Below, one piece after another: positions 9,095-18,104 of a stretch of DNA of 28,765 nucleotides. The stretch lies in contig NZ_JADAKK010000009.1 in assembly GCF_020278625.1 (NCBI RefSeq), positions 1 through 28,765 on the forward strand, written 5' to 3'. The translations under genes and the position numbers were made by a program. This stretch comes from Wolbachia endosymbiont of Mansonella ozzardi. Its GTDB lineage: Bacteria; Pseudomonadota; Alphaproteobacteria; Rickettsiales; Anaplasmataceae. Every line of letters starts with the position of its first letter. Position 1 is the stretch's first letter. A model generated the notes under the pieces. It worked only from the letters and a program-made list of their open reading frames with translations, searched no databases and was not told the DNA's origin.

Positions 9095-9410
9095 AATATT
9101 TGAGAAACTTACTAAGCAGAAAAAAAGGCAAAAAAAACCTGCGGTAGAAGCTACTCACTCTCTAATCTTAAAAATTGGCGTACTATACTGTCTTAAACGA
9201 CTTATAAGCGCGTTTCAGCTTGCGTAGGGAAAAACCTCTAGAAGTCTAGGTGAATTTAATAAAGACATAAGGTATAGATAGTGCAAAAAATAAAACATAA
9301 GAGGCCAACCATAATACTCTTGTTGTTTAATCTGCATAGATGAAGATAACTGAATACCCCCCAATTTCATGGTAATAGTGTTGAAAGAATTTGTCAAGTG
9401 GTTTTTGTTC
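9095..9410. repeat. Dispersed intergenic repeat, copy 1
   Basis: About 315 bases that align in the same orientation with 24035-24347. Shared landmarks in order are AGAAAAAAAGGCAA, a TGTCnTAAACnACTTAT block, TTTCAGCTT, AAAGACATA, AGTGCAAAAAAT and the terminal TTGAAAGAATTTGTCAAGT followed by a T-run. The small open frame inside on the minus strand has no support as a gene. This repeat fills most of the 433-base gap between guaB and the YgfZ-type gene. Confidence 0.75.
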
Positions 9411-9465
9411 TGTTTCTGGCTAGTGTTATGTGCTGCCTTAGGTCCTTAACTTAGATCCAAAGATC

Positions 9466-10347
9466 CTAGCGCGCAGATATTTTGACTCCACTAGTATATA
9501 AATTGGCGTGGCTTTTCCTAGTATAAAGCAATGCAAGTCCAATATTGTCTACGCTAGAGCGCAGTTCGCCTATTTCTTCATTGTTCTCATTTGTTACTTT
9601 AGTACCGATATTTGGAAGCGCGTTATTTCCCTCAACAAGGTAAAGCTTTCTTCTGAATGTTTCTTGTCTGCTCATTCGATTTACAACTTCCTGGCCTATA
9701 TAACACCCCTTATTGAAGCTTATTCCGTTGACCTTATCGATTAAATATTGCAGCGGAAATGACGAATTCTGCACCATATCTCTTGCTCCGTCTGGAACGA
9801 GGTTTTGAATTCTAACTTTTTCGTACTGAGTAAAATCTCCCCCTGGCTGCTTTATTTCTCCCTTATGCATGATCCTCATTCCCAAAGATTTGTGCCTTGG
9901 ATCTTGGAAAACAATGTCATTCCAGCGCGTGACTCTGGAATCCAGTAGATCTGGTGCTATTTTAGTATGTGAAACTGGCTGGATTTCAGTGTCCGCTGCT
10001 TGGATAACAGGGAGAGGTTCAATATGCTCTGTATTAAACAAAACCCCAATCTTATACAATGAACTAACGTCTTTAATCTTCACTCTCAGGTAAGTTTTAA
10101 GCAAGTCTAGTTTCTCAATTATTTGCTGCAAGTACATATTTTCGCATTCCAAAAGGATACACTCACCACATCCAATCAGGAAAAAATCGTATAGGTACTT
10201 TCCCTGAGGGCTAAGCAATAGAGAGTAAATAGCCTTTTGGTTATCTAACTTATTAATGTCATTTGTTATAATACCCTGCAAGAAATGCCTCGTGTCTGGC
10301 CCGTATAAAACCATTACACCACGGCTTTGTAATGGTATATAACTCAT
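9466..10347 (-). CDS. ygfZ: Folate-binding YgfZ-type protein, Fe-S cluster/tRNA modification factor
   Basis: YgfZ proteins are relatives of the glycine-cleavage T protein that bind tetrahydrofolate and support Fe-S enzymes such as MiaB. The signature KGCYIGQEVVNR is at residues 213-224, and the N-terminal half has the expected GPDTRHFLQGIITND and SPQGKYLYDFFLI. Residues 113-144 (PVIQAADTEIQPVSHT and onward to RWND) are not family sequence. They are encoded by a palindromic element inserted in frame between the second and third parts of the domain, just before the conserved FQDPRHKSLG. Total length is 293 residues; removing the insert leaves about 261, within the family range. The rest is intact, so the protein probably folds around the insert. 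Divergent from groES. Confidence 0.88.
   Translation of the reverse strand: MSYIPLQSRGVMVLYGPDTRHFLQGIITNDINKLDNQKAIYSLLLSPQGKYLYDFFLIGCGECILLECENMYLQQIIEKLDLLKTYLRVKIKDVSSLYKIGVLFNTEHIEPLPVIQAADTEIQPVSHTKIAPDLLDSRVTRWNDIVFQDPRHKSLGMRIMHKGEIKQPGGDFTQYEKVRIQNLVPDGARDMVQNSSFPLQYLIDKVNGISFNKGCYIGQEVVNRMSRQETFRRKLYLVEGNNALPNIGTKVTNENNEEIGELRSSVDNIGLALLYTRKSHANLYTSGVKISAR
9916..10010. repeat. Wolbachia palindromic element inserted in frame in ygfZ
   Basis: The left arm (9916-9945, GTCATTCCAGCGCGTGACTC and then TGGAATCCAG) and the right arm (9979-10010, CTGGATTTCAGTGTCCGCTG and then CTTGGATAACAG) are imperfect inverted copies around a loop of about 33 bases. The roughly 95-base unit is read through in the YgfZ frame and adds about 32 residues. 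This matches the protein-coding palindromic repeats reported in Wolbachia and Rickettsia. Confidence 0.8.
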
Positions 10348-10427
10348 ATAATTTCTGTCAGTAAACCTAAATTTTACTATATAATATTAGGTACACCTTG
10401 TCTTCTTATATTTTACAAGTCTCAGCC

Positions 10428-10457
10428 CTTGAAATCCAACTTGCAAGTACATATATA
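10428..10457 (+). promoter_or_regulatory. Possible heat-shock (sigma-32) promoter of groESL
   Basis: CTTGAAA at 10428-10434 fits the sigma-32 -35 box. ACATATAT at 10450-10457, 15 bases on, is a weak match to the -10 box (CCCCATNT). It lies about 42 bases before the groES start. Position and the -35 are good, the -10 is poor. Confidence 0.4.
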
Positions 10458-10498
10458 AGCTTATAGGTTAATTTGTTGTTATTGATGAGGAAAAACAA

Positions 10499-10789
10499 AT
10501 GTCAAGTATAAACTTAAGTGTATTGGATGATAGCGTTCTGATTAAGCCTATCAGCGAAGAAAAACAAGGTGGGATCGTGCTTCCATCAAGTGCTGAAAAG
10601 AAACCTACTAAAGGTGAAGTTATAGCAACCGGTGAAGGTTCACGCAATTCAAGTGGTGAACGCATAGCTTTAACTGTAAAAGCCGGTGATAAAGTGTTTT
10701 ATCGGCAATGGGCTGGTACGGAGATAGAGCACGGCGATGAAAAGTTTATAGTAATGAAAGAGTCCGATATACTTGCTATCATTAAGTAG
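10499..10789 (+). CDS. groES: Co-chaperonin GroES
   Basis: The 96-residue cap of the GroEL folding chamber forms a heptameric ring in the cytoplasm. Family marks are VLIKPI near the start, the mobile loop [22 protein letters not shown] that binds GroEL, the turn [15 protein letters not shown], and the ending [21 protein letters not shown] sits nine bases before the ATG. It is the first gene of the groESL operon, with groEL 101 bases downstream, and a heat-shock-like promoter lies upstream. Length is normal. Confidence 0.97.
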   Translation: MSSINLSVLDDSVLIKPISEEKQGGIVLPSSAEKKPTKGEVIATGEGSRNSSGERIALTVKAGDKVFYRQWAGTEIEHGDEKFIVMKESDILAIIK

Positions 10790-10890
10790 CAGCTTTTATT
10801 TTTACTAAACTAAAACAAAGCACAACATAGTGCATTGTGAGTGATTTTATTATAGTTTTCTAAATTTTTTTATTAATAAGAGGTGATAAA

Positions 10891-12543
10891 ATGACTAATG
10901 TAGTAGTGTCAGGTGAGCAGTTGCAAGAAGCTTTTCGTGAAGTTGCAGCAGTAGTAGATTCAACAGTAGCAGTGACTGCAGGGCCTAGAGGAAAAACAGT
11001 AGGGATTAACAAGCCCTATGGAGCACCAGAAATTACAAAAGATGGTTATAAGGTAATGAAAGGTATCAAGCCTGAAAAACCATTAAATGCTGCAATAACA
11101 AGCATTTTTGCTCAAAGCTGTTCTCAATGTAATGATAAAGTTGGTGATGGTACAACAACGTGCTCAATACTAACTAGTAACATGATAATGGAAGCTTCAA
11201 AATCAATTGCTGCCGGAAATGATCGTGTTAGCATTAAAAACGGAATACAGAAGGCAAAAGATGTAGTATTAAAGGAGATTGCATTGATGTCTCGCACAAT
11301 TTCTTTGGAAAAGGTAGATGAAGTAGCGCAAGTTGCTATTATCTCTGCAAATGGTGATAGAGATATTGGTAGTAGCATTGCTGATGCTGTTAAAAAGGTT
11401 GGAAAAGAAGGTGTGATCACTGTTGAGGAAAGTAAGGGTTCAAAAGAATTAGAAGTTGAGCTTACTACTGGTATGCAGTTTGATCGTGGTTATCTTTCTC
11501 CGTACTTCATTACAAATAATGAAAAAATGATTGTGGAGCTTGATGATCCATATCTCTTAATTACAGAGAAAAAACTGAATATTGTTCAACCTCTACTTTC
11601 TGTTCTTGAAGCTGTTGTTAAGTCTGGTAAACCCTTACTTATTATTGCAGAGGATATTGAAGGTGAGGCATTAAGCACTTTGGTTATCAACAAACTGCGT
11701 GGTGGTCTAAAAGTCGCTGCGGTAAAAGCTCCAGGCTTTGGTGACAGAAGAAAAGAGATGCTTGAAGATATAGCAGTTCTGGCAGGTGCTAAGTACGTCA
11801 TAAAAGATGAGCTTGGAATCAAGATGGAAGATCTCACTCTTGAAGATCTTGGTACCGCTAAAAATGTTAAAATTACTAAAGACAATACCACAATTGTCAG
11901 TGAAAATAGCGACTCTAACAGAGTAAAAGCTAGAATCGAACAGATCAAATCGCAAATTGAAACTTCAACTTCTGATTACGATAAGGAAAAGCTAAGGGAG
12001 CGTTTAGCAAAATTATCGGGCGGTGTTGCTGTGCTTAAAGTTGGTGGAGCAACTGAAGTAGAAGTTAAAGAGCGTAGAGACAGAGTTGAGGATGCACTGC
12101 ATGCAACAAGAGCTGCAATTGAAGAAGGCATAGTCCCTGGTGGTGGAGTTGCACTTCTTTACACTTCATCTGTTCTCGATAAGCTAAAAGGTGGAAGTGA
12201 TGAGGAACAGATAGGTATAAATATTATTAAGAAAGTCCTCAGCGCTCCTATCAAGAGATTGATCAAAAATGCTGGTCTTGAGTTTGCTGTTATAATTGAT
12301 CATTTGATTAAACAGAATGATAAAGAGCTTATATACAACGTTGAGGCTATGAATTATGCCAACGCATTTACTGCAGGTGTTATTGACCCAGCGAAGGTGG
12401 TTCGTATTGCTTTTGAAACAGCGATATCTGTTGCAAGTGTACTGATTACTACTGAATCTATGATAGTTGATGTACCAAACAAGGATGAAAGCACTTCATC
12501 CCCTATGGGTGCAGGTGGCATGGGTGGAATGAATGGGTTCTAA
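10891..12543 (+). CDS. groEL: Chaperonin GroEL (Hsp60)
   Basis: A 550-residue ATP-driven folding chamber and usually one of the most abundant Wolbachia proteins. The equatorial nucleotide-site motif [11 protein letters not shown] is present with the catalytic Asp, as are [17 protein letters not shown] in the apical region and [13 protein letters not shown] in the second equatorial part. The C-terminus has the usual Gly/Met-rich GGMGGMNGF tail. AGAGGTGA lies seven bases before the ATG, the best Shine-Dalgarno in the window and consistent with high expression. The second gene of the groESL operon, it is followed by a strong hairpin and a second terminator. Confidence 0.98.
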   Translation: MTNVVVSGEQLQEAFREVAAVVDSTVAVTAGPRGKTVGINKPYGAPEITKDGYKVMKGIKPEKPLNAAITSIFAQSCSQCNDKVGDGTTTCSILTSNMIMEASKSIAAGNDRVSIKNGIQKAKDVVLKEIALMSRTISLEKVDEVAQVAIISANGDRDIGSSIADAVKKVGKEGVITVEESKGSKELEVELTTGMQFDRGYLSPYFITNNEKMIVELDDPYLLITEKKLNIVQPLLSVLEAVVKSGKPLLIIAEDIEGEALSTLVINKLRGGLKVAAVKAPGFGDRRKEMLEDIAVLAGAKYVIKDELGIKMEDLTLEDLGTAKNVKITKDNTTIVSENSDSNRVKARIEQIKSQIETSTSDYDKEKLRERLAKLSGGVAVLKVGGATEVEVKERRDRVEDALHATRAAIEEGIVPGGGVALLYTSSVLDKLKGGSDEEQIGINIIKKVLSAPIKRLIKNAGLEFAVIIDHLIKQNDKELIYNVEAMNYANAFTAGVIDPAKVVRIAFETAISVASVLITTESMIVDVPNKDESTSSPMGAGGMGGMNGF

Positions 12544-12555
12544 GTAAATGAAACT

Positions 12556-12582
12556 GTGGAGCAAGTGAGTTTCTTGCTCCAC
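12556..12582 (+). terminator. Hairpin after groEL
   Basis: A perfect 10-bp stem GTGGAGCAAG/CTTGCTCCAC with a 7-base loop begins 13 bases after the groEL stop. The following T-run is weak, so it may stabilise the mRNA 3' end as much as terminate transcription. Confidence 0.65.
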
Positions 12583-12639
12583 TGGTATCTCTATAGTTTT
12601 TGAAATCTCATATTTTACTGTGTGCTAAAGGTAATGTGC

Positions 12640-12674
12640 GTAGTGCTTTTTACAAAAAGGCACTACTTTTTTTT
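12640..12674 (+). terminator. Rho-independent terminator of groESL
   Basis: The stem GTAGTGC/GCACTAC is extended by T-A pairs around a short loop and followed directly by eight Ts. This is a textbook intrinsic terminator about 100 bases after groEL. The rest of the gap up to 12856 is AT-rich and shows nothing else that I recognise. Confidence 0.8.
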
Positions 12675-12856
12675 CCTTATCCTTTTCACTTCTCTATACT
12701 ACAATTATCTAATAACAAAAGGCAGCACAGAAGACCCATAGGGTAGGTGTCTCTACATTAGTACCATATTATATTAATAAATAATTTACATAATATTGTT
12801 TGTTATAATAACTAAAATCTAAATTTTTTCTTTATATGTAGGGTAGAACTGCCTTT

Positions 12857-13359
12857 ATGAAAATATATGTACATTTAATATTGTTTTTGCTTTTTTTGCA
12901 CTCAACTTCATGCTGACGAAGAAGTTGCAAAATTTGATTTGCTTATTGGTAAGGTAGATGAAGCAAACCTTACTCTTAGAGGTGCAATAAAGGTTACAAT
13001 AAGACCAGGTTGGCATATATATTGTAAGGACCCTGGAGATTTTGGTCTTCCCACTTCTTTTGATTGCAAGGTCAACATATCAAATATAGATATTTTTTGG
13101 CCTACTCCAAAAGAACATAAAGACAAAATAGGGAGAGCGACATTTTGTCAGTAACGTATACAAGAATATAGTATTATTTCCCTTCAAAATGAACGTGCTT
13201 CTAAGCCGAGGGTATATTGACCTTAACTTTCGTATAAGTTATGCGATATATAAAGACAAGTGCATCTCTAAAAAGGCTGAGATAAAAGCCAGAAAGCCAC
13301 TGAAGAACTTTGTTGACTCTGCTGCTAATGGACTCATAAATGAGTGGTACGAAAAATAG
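12857..13359 (+). pseudogene. Frameshifted secreted protein with DsbD N-terminal-like domain
   Basis: ATG at 12857 opens a hydrophobic leader (MKIYVHLILFLLFL) that runs into a stop at 12914. One frame over, the leader continues as CTQLHADEEVAKF. The shift falls in the T-run at 12892-12898. The mature part reads GWHIYCKDPGDFGLPTSFDC, close to the GWHxYWKNPGDxGLP motif of DsbD/ScsB N-terminal (periplasmic thiol-disulfide) domains. A second shift near 13138-13145 is needed to join VSNVYKNIVLFPFKMNVLLS and the C-terminal part ending at 13359. Repaired, it would encode about 167 residues. A working gene would give an exported redox-related protein. The frames carry no other damage, so decay is recent, or one site may be phase-variable or a sequencing error. 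Confidence 0.75.
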
Positions 13360-13462
13360 AGCTTATATAGTGTTTGTAACGTAACTTCTTATGAACAATA
13401 AGTTAGGGTATTTTCAATTTTTGTTGTATACTCAAGTTAAAATGCTTGCCTTCAGCACGTAG

Positions 13463-14815
13463 ATGGATATAGTAAAGTTTGCTTTATTACTGCCAACAAT
13501 ATTACTTATACTAATCGCTGGTGTTTATTTGTCAGTTAAACTAAAATGGCTACAGATATTTAGATTGCCGTACGCCCTTTCACTCATTGGAGCCAAAAGA
13601 GGAGAAAATAAATTTTCCTCTACAGCTGCACTATTTACAATCTTAGGGGGAAATTTAGGAGTAGGAAATATTTCAGGAACTGCTGTTGCCCTAAAAACTG
13701 GAGGACCGGGCTCTATTTTGTGGATGGCAATAATTGTTGTTATCACTTCTGCCATAAAATATGTCACTTGTTATCTGAGTATAAAGAACAGAAAGAAAAA
13801 GAATGGACGGTTTATAGGTGGCCCTATGGCCTACATGGCTGATGCATTCAACTCTAGAAAAGCCACAATTGCGTTTCTAGTCATTATGATGATAGTCTCG
13901 ATAACCGTTGGTAACCTTGTTCAGGTAAATTCTCTATCAATACCACTTGGCATGATAGATGTACCTGTGATTACTGGTGGAATCACAATTGCCATAATAT
14001 TTTTTGTTGTTGCAGCTCTCAGCTTAAAAAAAATTAAAATTTTCATATCAGCTATGATACCGATAATGACGCTAAGTTACCTAACGCTTTGTGGTATTAT
14101 ATTATTTAAGTTTAATGAAAATATTCTTCCTTCTCTAAAACTAACAACAAGTGGCTTTTTTACAACTGACAGCTTTAACTTTGGTTTATCTCTAGGTTTA
14201 ATTGTGGAAATGTTGACTATTATTCAAGTGGGGACTCTGCGAGGTATCTTAGCAACAGATATAGGGCTTGGCCTTGAAGGCATTGTGCACTCTTCAATTG
14301 TTCCTAAGAAAAATAACAATAAATTTATCATTGAACAGAGCCTAATCACAATAATATCACCTTTCATAGTTGTATTCGTAGTATTTATTACAACAATGGT
14401 ACTGCTTGTCACGGATTCTTGGATCACTGATTTAGAGAGTACTAACATGTGCATCTTTGCTTTTAGGAAGGCAATGAATTGGCCTTATATTGACTACTTA
14501 ATCATAGCCATAATGTTTTGTTTTGCCTTTACTACTATTTTTACTTGGTTTTTTTGCTCAAAACAGACAATACGCTACATGTCTATGAATGACAAATACA
14601 CTAAAATCTGGATTGTAATTTTTACCGCAATCATTCCACTTGGCACAATAGGCAAAGTCCAATTGCTATGGGATGTTGCTGATATTTCGATAGCCGCTTT
14701 GCTGTTTATTAACATACTTGCTATACTAAGGCTAACTTATCAAGATCCAGAAGTGTTTACTATGAGCGGCAGATATTTGAAATTAGATGCATCAGCCAAA
14801 TTGCCATCTGAGTAA
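13463..14815 (+). CDS. Sodium:alanine/glycine symporter, AGCS family
   Basis: A 450-residue inner-membrane protein with about eleven hydrophobic segments. The AGCS signature is clear: ALFTILGGNLGVGNISGTAV followed by ALKTGGPGSILWM at about 56-90, and FIGGPMAYM near 115. AGCS carriers import alanine or glycine with sodium, which fits an organism that takes amino acids from its host. The substrate cannot be read from sequence. Length is in the family range. The start ATG at 13463 opens directly into the first membrane segment; no good Shine-Dalgarno is visible. It stands between the broken DsbD-like gene and the long disordered protein, all on the plus strand. Confidence 0.87.
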   Translation: MDIVKFALLLPTILLILIAGVYLSVKLKWLQIFRLPYALSLIGAKRGENKFSSTAALFTILGGNLGVGNISGTAVALKTGGPGSILWMAIIVVITSAIKYVTCYLSIKNRKKKNGRFIGGPMAYMADAFNSRKATIAFLVIMMIVSITVGNLVQVNSLSIPLGMIDVPVITGGITIAIIFFVVAALSLKKIKIFISAMIPIMTLSYLTLCGIILFKFNENILPSLKLTTSGFFTTDSFNFGLSLGLIVEMLTIIQVGTLRGILATDIGLGLEGIVHSSIVPKKNNNKFIIEQSLITIISPFIVVFVVFITTMVLLVTDSWITDLESTNMCIFAFRKAMNWPYIDYLIIAIMFCFAFTTIFTWFFCSKQTIRYMSMNDKYTKIWIVIFTAIIPLGTIGKVQLLWDVADISIAALLFINILAILRLTYQDPEVFTMSGRYLKLDASAKLPSE

Positions 14816-14906
14816 TACAACCTCTTTTAATAAAAGTTCAACTAATTTCCATGATAATTATATTAGCTAACAAGCTAAAGGCATAGGGTTATTAATGAGG
14901 AAGAAT

Positions 14907-17516
14907 ATGAGGATTGAAAATATACAACAAGAACTCAGCTATTATGGATTCACTCAAAATTTTTCGTCTTTGTTCAAAGAGATAAAAGAAGATAAAAATC
15001 TTCCATTTTTATTTAATGAAGCAAAAGATGAGTCAATTTACAACACCGTGGTTGGTTTTTACGCAGTAAAGTTTTTAATAGAACGTGGCACCAATAGGAA
15101 AAAAGATGAGGTTTATGAAGTTCTGCAAAAAGAGCTCGGCAAAATAAAGAAAGCTGAACAAAAGCTTGAAGATAAAACTAAACAAAAGCTCGAAAGTGAA
15201 GTTCAAAAAAGATTGAAAGATTATATTGAGGGTGGTGTTAAAGAGAATGGTGTTAAAATATACGGTAACCACGCAAGTATTACGCTGGAAGGCAACAAAA
15301 AAGAATTCAAAATCAGCGAATTTTTAAATAGTGATTTTTGTCAGAAAAATGGAATCTCCGGACTTTCAACCTTGCATAGCAATGGAAAGAACGGAATGCA
15401 CTGTTTTATTGCGGAGGAAGGGGGAAGGAGAATAAGGCATTATGTCGTAACCGGTGGTTCATACGAAATGACGCTAAATTGGTATATGAATGGAGAAAAG
15501 TGTACTATCAGAATCAATATTGATGAAGATGGTGTAGACCTTGTTGAACCTAATGATGTTACAGAGCAATTAAAAAAGCAATTAGAAGCAAACAAAGACG
15601 TAAAAATAGGCGGTTTATTCTTGCACCAAATACAATTCAGGGAAAAAGGAAAAGGACAAGAGAATGAAGTGCAAAAAAACAGTCAATCATCTGAAGCTTT
15701 TATAGGGAGTAATAGTCAAAATATTAGTGTTCAAGAACATTTTGGACCACAATTTAACGGCAGAAGGCAGTCTTACGATAGTAAAATTGGAAAAGATTTT
15801 GACGATAAAACTAATTCTCAAAAAGCTGAAGAAAAACGTAAGCTTAGACAAGCGGCACGAGAAGAAAATTCAGGAGATAAAGTTTATAATCTTCAATCGT
15901 CTTTTGAAGAGAATTCTCAGAACAAAAAAACTCCTCCTCCACCGCCACCTAGAACTAGTTCACTCAAAAAAGGTGTTTTTGATGAGCAAGGAAAGAGTAC
16001 TTCTACCAAGTCTATGGGCCAAAACCAAGATGGTGGACAGAGAAATGAGCAAGAAAATCTAACACTTAAGGTCCAGCAACAGCCTAAAACCCAACAGCAA
16101 GGAAAAGTGGAAGACTTATTTCAAGACATCAGAAATTTCAAGAAAAACAACTTACGGAACACTAATGTTAATGATAGAGAAGCATCAATTGCAAAAGATA
16201 GGAAAGATAACCAATCACCGTTGGAGATATTAAAGGGCAGAATTCCTTATTCACCTTCTCCAGATCCAGTTATATACAATGATAATCGAGGTGCTAGTGA
16301 TGTTGAGTGGGGTGGTAGAAAAATTAGAGAGGAAAATAACCAGCCACTTTCTGCTTTAACAACCAATAGTGTAAGTGACTCTGGCTATTCATCTCCAATT
16401 ACTGACCAAAGTCGATCTCAAATAGATCCTGAATATTTGAGCAGTAAACTTGAGAAAGAGAAGTTAAATCGCCAAAGGAAAAACAGAATACCAAAAGAGC
16501 ATGGAAAAAATAGTAAGGATCACGATAGTGAAACTCATACGGTGTCAAGTAGGCTAGTTGAGAAAGAGTCAAGAAATACTCAATTTGCTAGCCCAGCCGA
16601 TCAAGCAATGGATGAGCTAAGAGAAGTGCTGAAAAAAACGGATAAAGGGTTAAAAGAACCAAAACAACAAGTTACTGAAAGAAGTATTCTTAAAAATTCA
16701 TTCTCAGAAAATATTTTACAGAAAATAAAAAAAGACAAACCAATATACAAGTGGTTAAAAGACAAGATTAAAGGCAAAGAAAATAATCAAAATTTGGATG
16801 TTCTAGAGGAAACATTATCCAAAAAAAGTGGTCAAGGTAATATTATAGAGAAAAGAGGAAATGATGATGGCAAACCCCTACCTCCAACTAGTACTGGTGG
16901 AAATACGTATGTCGGTGACACTCAATTACAAAAAGGTTCTTATAGAAGTGGCCAGGAACTTGAAGAAGAAGAGAGGAATTTTCAAAAAACAAAAGAAGCA
17001 TTAGAAGAAAGGAGGAAAAAAAGGTTAAATAATTATAGAAAAATTGACAAGGATATTAAAAAGGTTAGTTTTGATACACAAGAAAAAACTCAACCTAATC
17101 ATATAAATGACCTAACTTCATTTAAGGAGTTTAAACAAAGATTAAGTCAAAAAAGCTGTGGGTTAAAACAAGTCAACCCTAAAGTACGCTATGTTAGTTC
17201 ACAGACTAGAAAATACCTAACAGAAGCTGGAATGCTAAAAGACAGCTCAACAGATGTAAGAAGAGTGGTAGAACGAAAAAATGCCGATACTAATCTGACT
17301 ATAGATAAAAATAGCGAACTGCCTAAATTGCTAGCAAGAGATAAAGAACAACTGAAAACAGGGGTAATAGAAGCAGAAAAAGAAGATACTTTAGTAGAAC
17401 ATGCTAATGGTCATGATCGCAATAGAATTGCGCTAGCAAACAGGAACAGAAAATTACTTTGGACTGAATATGCTGCTAAGCAGCAAGCTAAAGAGACTAA
17501 AGATATTTTAAGATAA
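14907..17516 (+). CDS. Large disordered protein, candidate host-directed effector
   Basis: I do not recognise the family. GAGGA lies five bases before the ATG at 14907, which makes it a better start than the in-frame ATG at 14895 (873 residues); from 14907 the product is 869 residues. In numbering from 14895, residues 1-250 look folded: a helical part, a Lys/Glu coiled coil at about 67-112, and a beta-rich part at about 120-250. Residues 255-873 are hydrophilic, rich in Lys, Gln, Asn and Ser, and probably disordered. Within them are a PPPPPPR run at 347-353 (matches the SH3 ligand PxxPxR), DSGYSS at 495-500, PLPPTS near 661 and a basic coiled coil near 690-720. There is no signal peptide or membrane segment, so any export would need the type IV system. 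Its 3' end overlaps maf by nine bases. Confidence 0.85.
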   Translation: MRIENIQQELSYYGFTQNFSSLFKEIKEDKNLPFLFNEAKDESIYNTVVGFYAVKFLIERGTNRKKDEVYEVLQKELGKIKKAEQKLEDKTKQKLESEVQKRLKDYIEGGVKENGVKIYGNHASITLEGNKKEFKISEFLNSDFCQKNGISGLSTLHSNGKNGMHCFIAEEGGRRIRHYVVTGGSYEMTLNWYMNGEKCTIRINIDEDGVDLVEPNDVTEQLKKQLEANKDVKIGGLFLHQIQFREKGKGQENEVQKNSQSSEAFIGSNSQNISVQEHFGPQFNGRRQSYDSKIGKDFDDKTNSQKAEEKRKLRQAAREENSGDKVYNLQSSFEENSQNKKTPPPPPPRTSSLKKGVFDEQGKSTSTKSMGQNQDGGQRNEQENLTLKVQQQPKTQQQGKVEDLFQDIRNFKKNNLRNTNVNDREASIAKDRKDNQSPLEILKGRIPYSPSPDPVIYNDNRGASDVEWGGRKIREENNQPLSALTTNSVSDSGYSSPITDQSRSQIDPEYLSSKLEKEKLNRQRKNRIPKEHGKNSKDHDSETHTVSSRLVEKESRNTQFASPADQAMDELREVLKKTDKGLKEPKQQVTERSILKNSFSENILQKIKKDKPIYKWLKDKIKGKENNQNLDVLEETLSKKSGQGNIIEKRGNDDGKPLPPTSTGGNTYVGDTQLQKGSYRSGQELEEEERNFQKTKEALEERRKKRLNNYRKIDKDIKKVSFDTQEKTQPNHINDLTSFKEFKQRLSQKSCGLKQVNPKVRYVSSQTRKYLTEAGMLKDSSTDVRRVVERKNADTNLTIDKNSELPKLLARDKEQLKTGVIEAEKEDTLVEHANGHDRNRIALANRNRKLLWTEYAAKQQAKETKDILR

Positions 17517-18104
17517 ATTAAGGTTAAAATAATTACTCAGCAAACAATAGGTTTCGTGTAATGGTAATCCTATAACGGAAGAGTAGGAGCCGCGTAAGAA
17601 CAATACAAACATTCCAGCAAGGCCTTGTATATTGCACCCCCCTGCCTTGTTTTTCCACTCTCCTGATGCTAAATAATATTTAATTTCCTGTTCACTGAGA
17701 CGTTTAAATTTCACTATCGTAACCACGGTTCTAATATGTTGTTTTGATCGATTGGGAGTTAATAGGCACACACTGGTGTATACTCTATACCTTCTTCCTG
17801 ATAACAGACGAATACATTTTTCTGCTTGCTCAACGTTTTCAGCTTTGAGCAGTATCCTTCTACCGCAAGCAATAACTGTATCAACACCGAGCACAAAATA
17901 ATCTGGACTTGAGCTTTGTATTTTTTCAGCTTTACTCTTTGCTATACGGATTGAGTAATCTTTTGGAAGTTCCTTTTTTAAAGGAGTTTCGTCTATGTCT
18001 GCTGGCAAAGTTAAACCTGGTTTAATACTTATTTGTTTTAGTAGGGCTATACGCCCGTCTGACGACGAAACGAGAATAAGATTATCTAGAGATCGTTCTG
18101 TCAC
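17508..18104 (-). CDS. maf: Maf-family nucleoside triphosphate pyrophosphatase
   Basis: Maf proteins hydrolyse non-canonical or modified nucleoside triphosphates to monophosphates. The 198-residue protein has the catalytic Asp segment FVLGVDTVIACG, the motif LLSGRRYRVYT, and the C-terminal substrate region NKAGGCNIQGLAGMFV and GSYSSVIGLPLHET. The N-terminal motif, normally ASxSPRRxxLL, reads VSSSDGRIALL, so one of the paired arginines is lost. The start is a GTG at 18104, inside the last codons of infA; the two frames overlap by 23 bases and are probably translationally coupled. The infA-maf order is common in alphaproteobacteria. The 3' end overlaps the convergent long protein gene. Confidence 0.88.
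   Translation of the reverse strand: MTERSLDNLILVSSSDGRIALLKQISIKPGLTLPADIDETPLKKELPKDYSIRIAKSKAEKIQSSSPDYFVLGVDTVIACGRRILLKAENVEQAEKCIRLLSGRRYRVYTSVCLLTPNRSKQHIRTVVTIVKFKRLSEQEIKYYLASGEWKNKAGGCNIQGLAGMFVLFLRGSYSSVIGLPLHETYCLLSNYFNLNLS

Noticed and set aside
9215..9397. Sixty-codon minus-strand open frame between guaB and ygfZ
   Set aside because: It lies wholly inside the dispersed repeat, is not kept open in copy 2 as far as I can see, and has no ribosome site.
15727..16062. Overlapping 111-codon frame inside the long disordered protein gene
   Set aside because: A shifted reading of lysine-rich codons with no start signal; the main frame is open over 2.6 kb.
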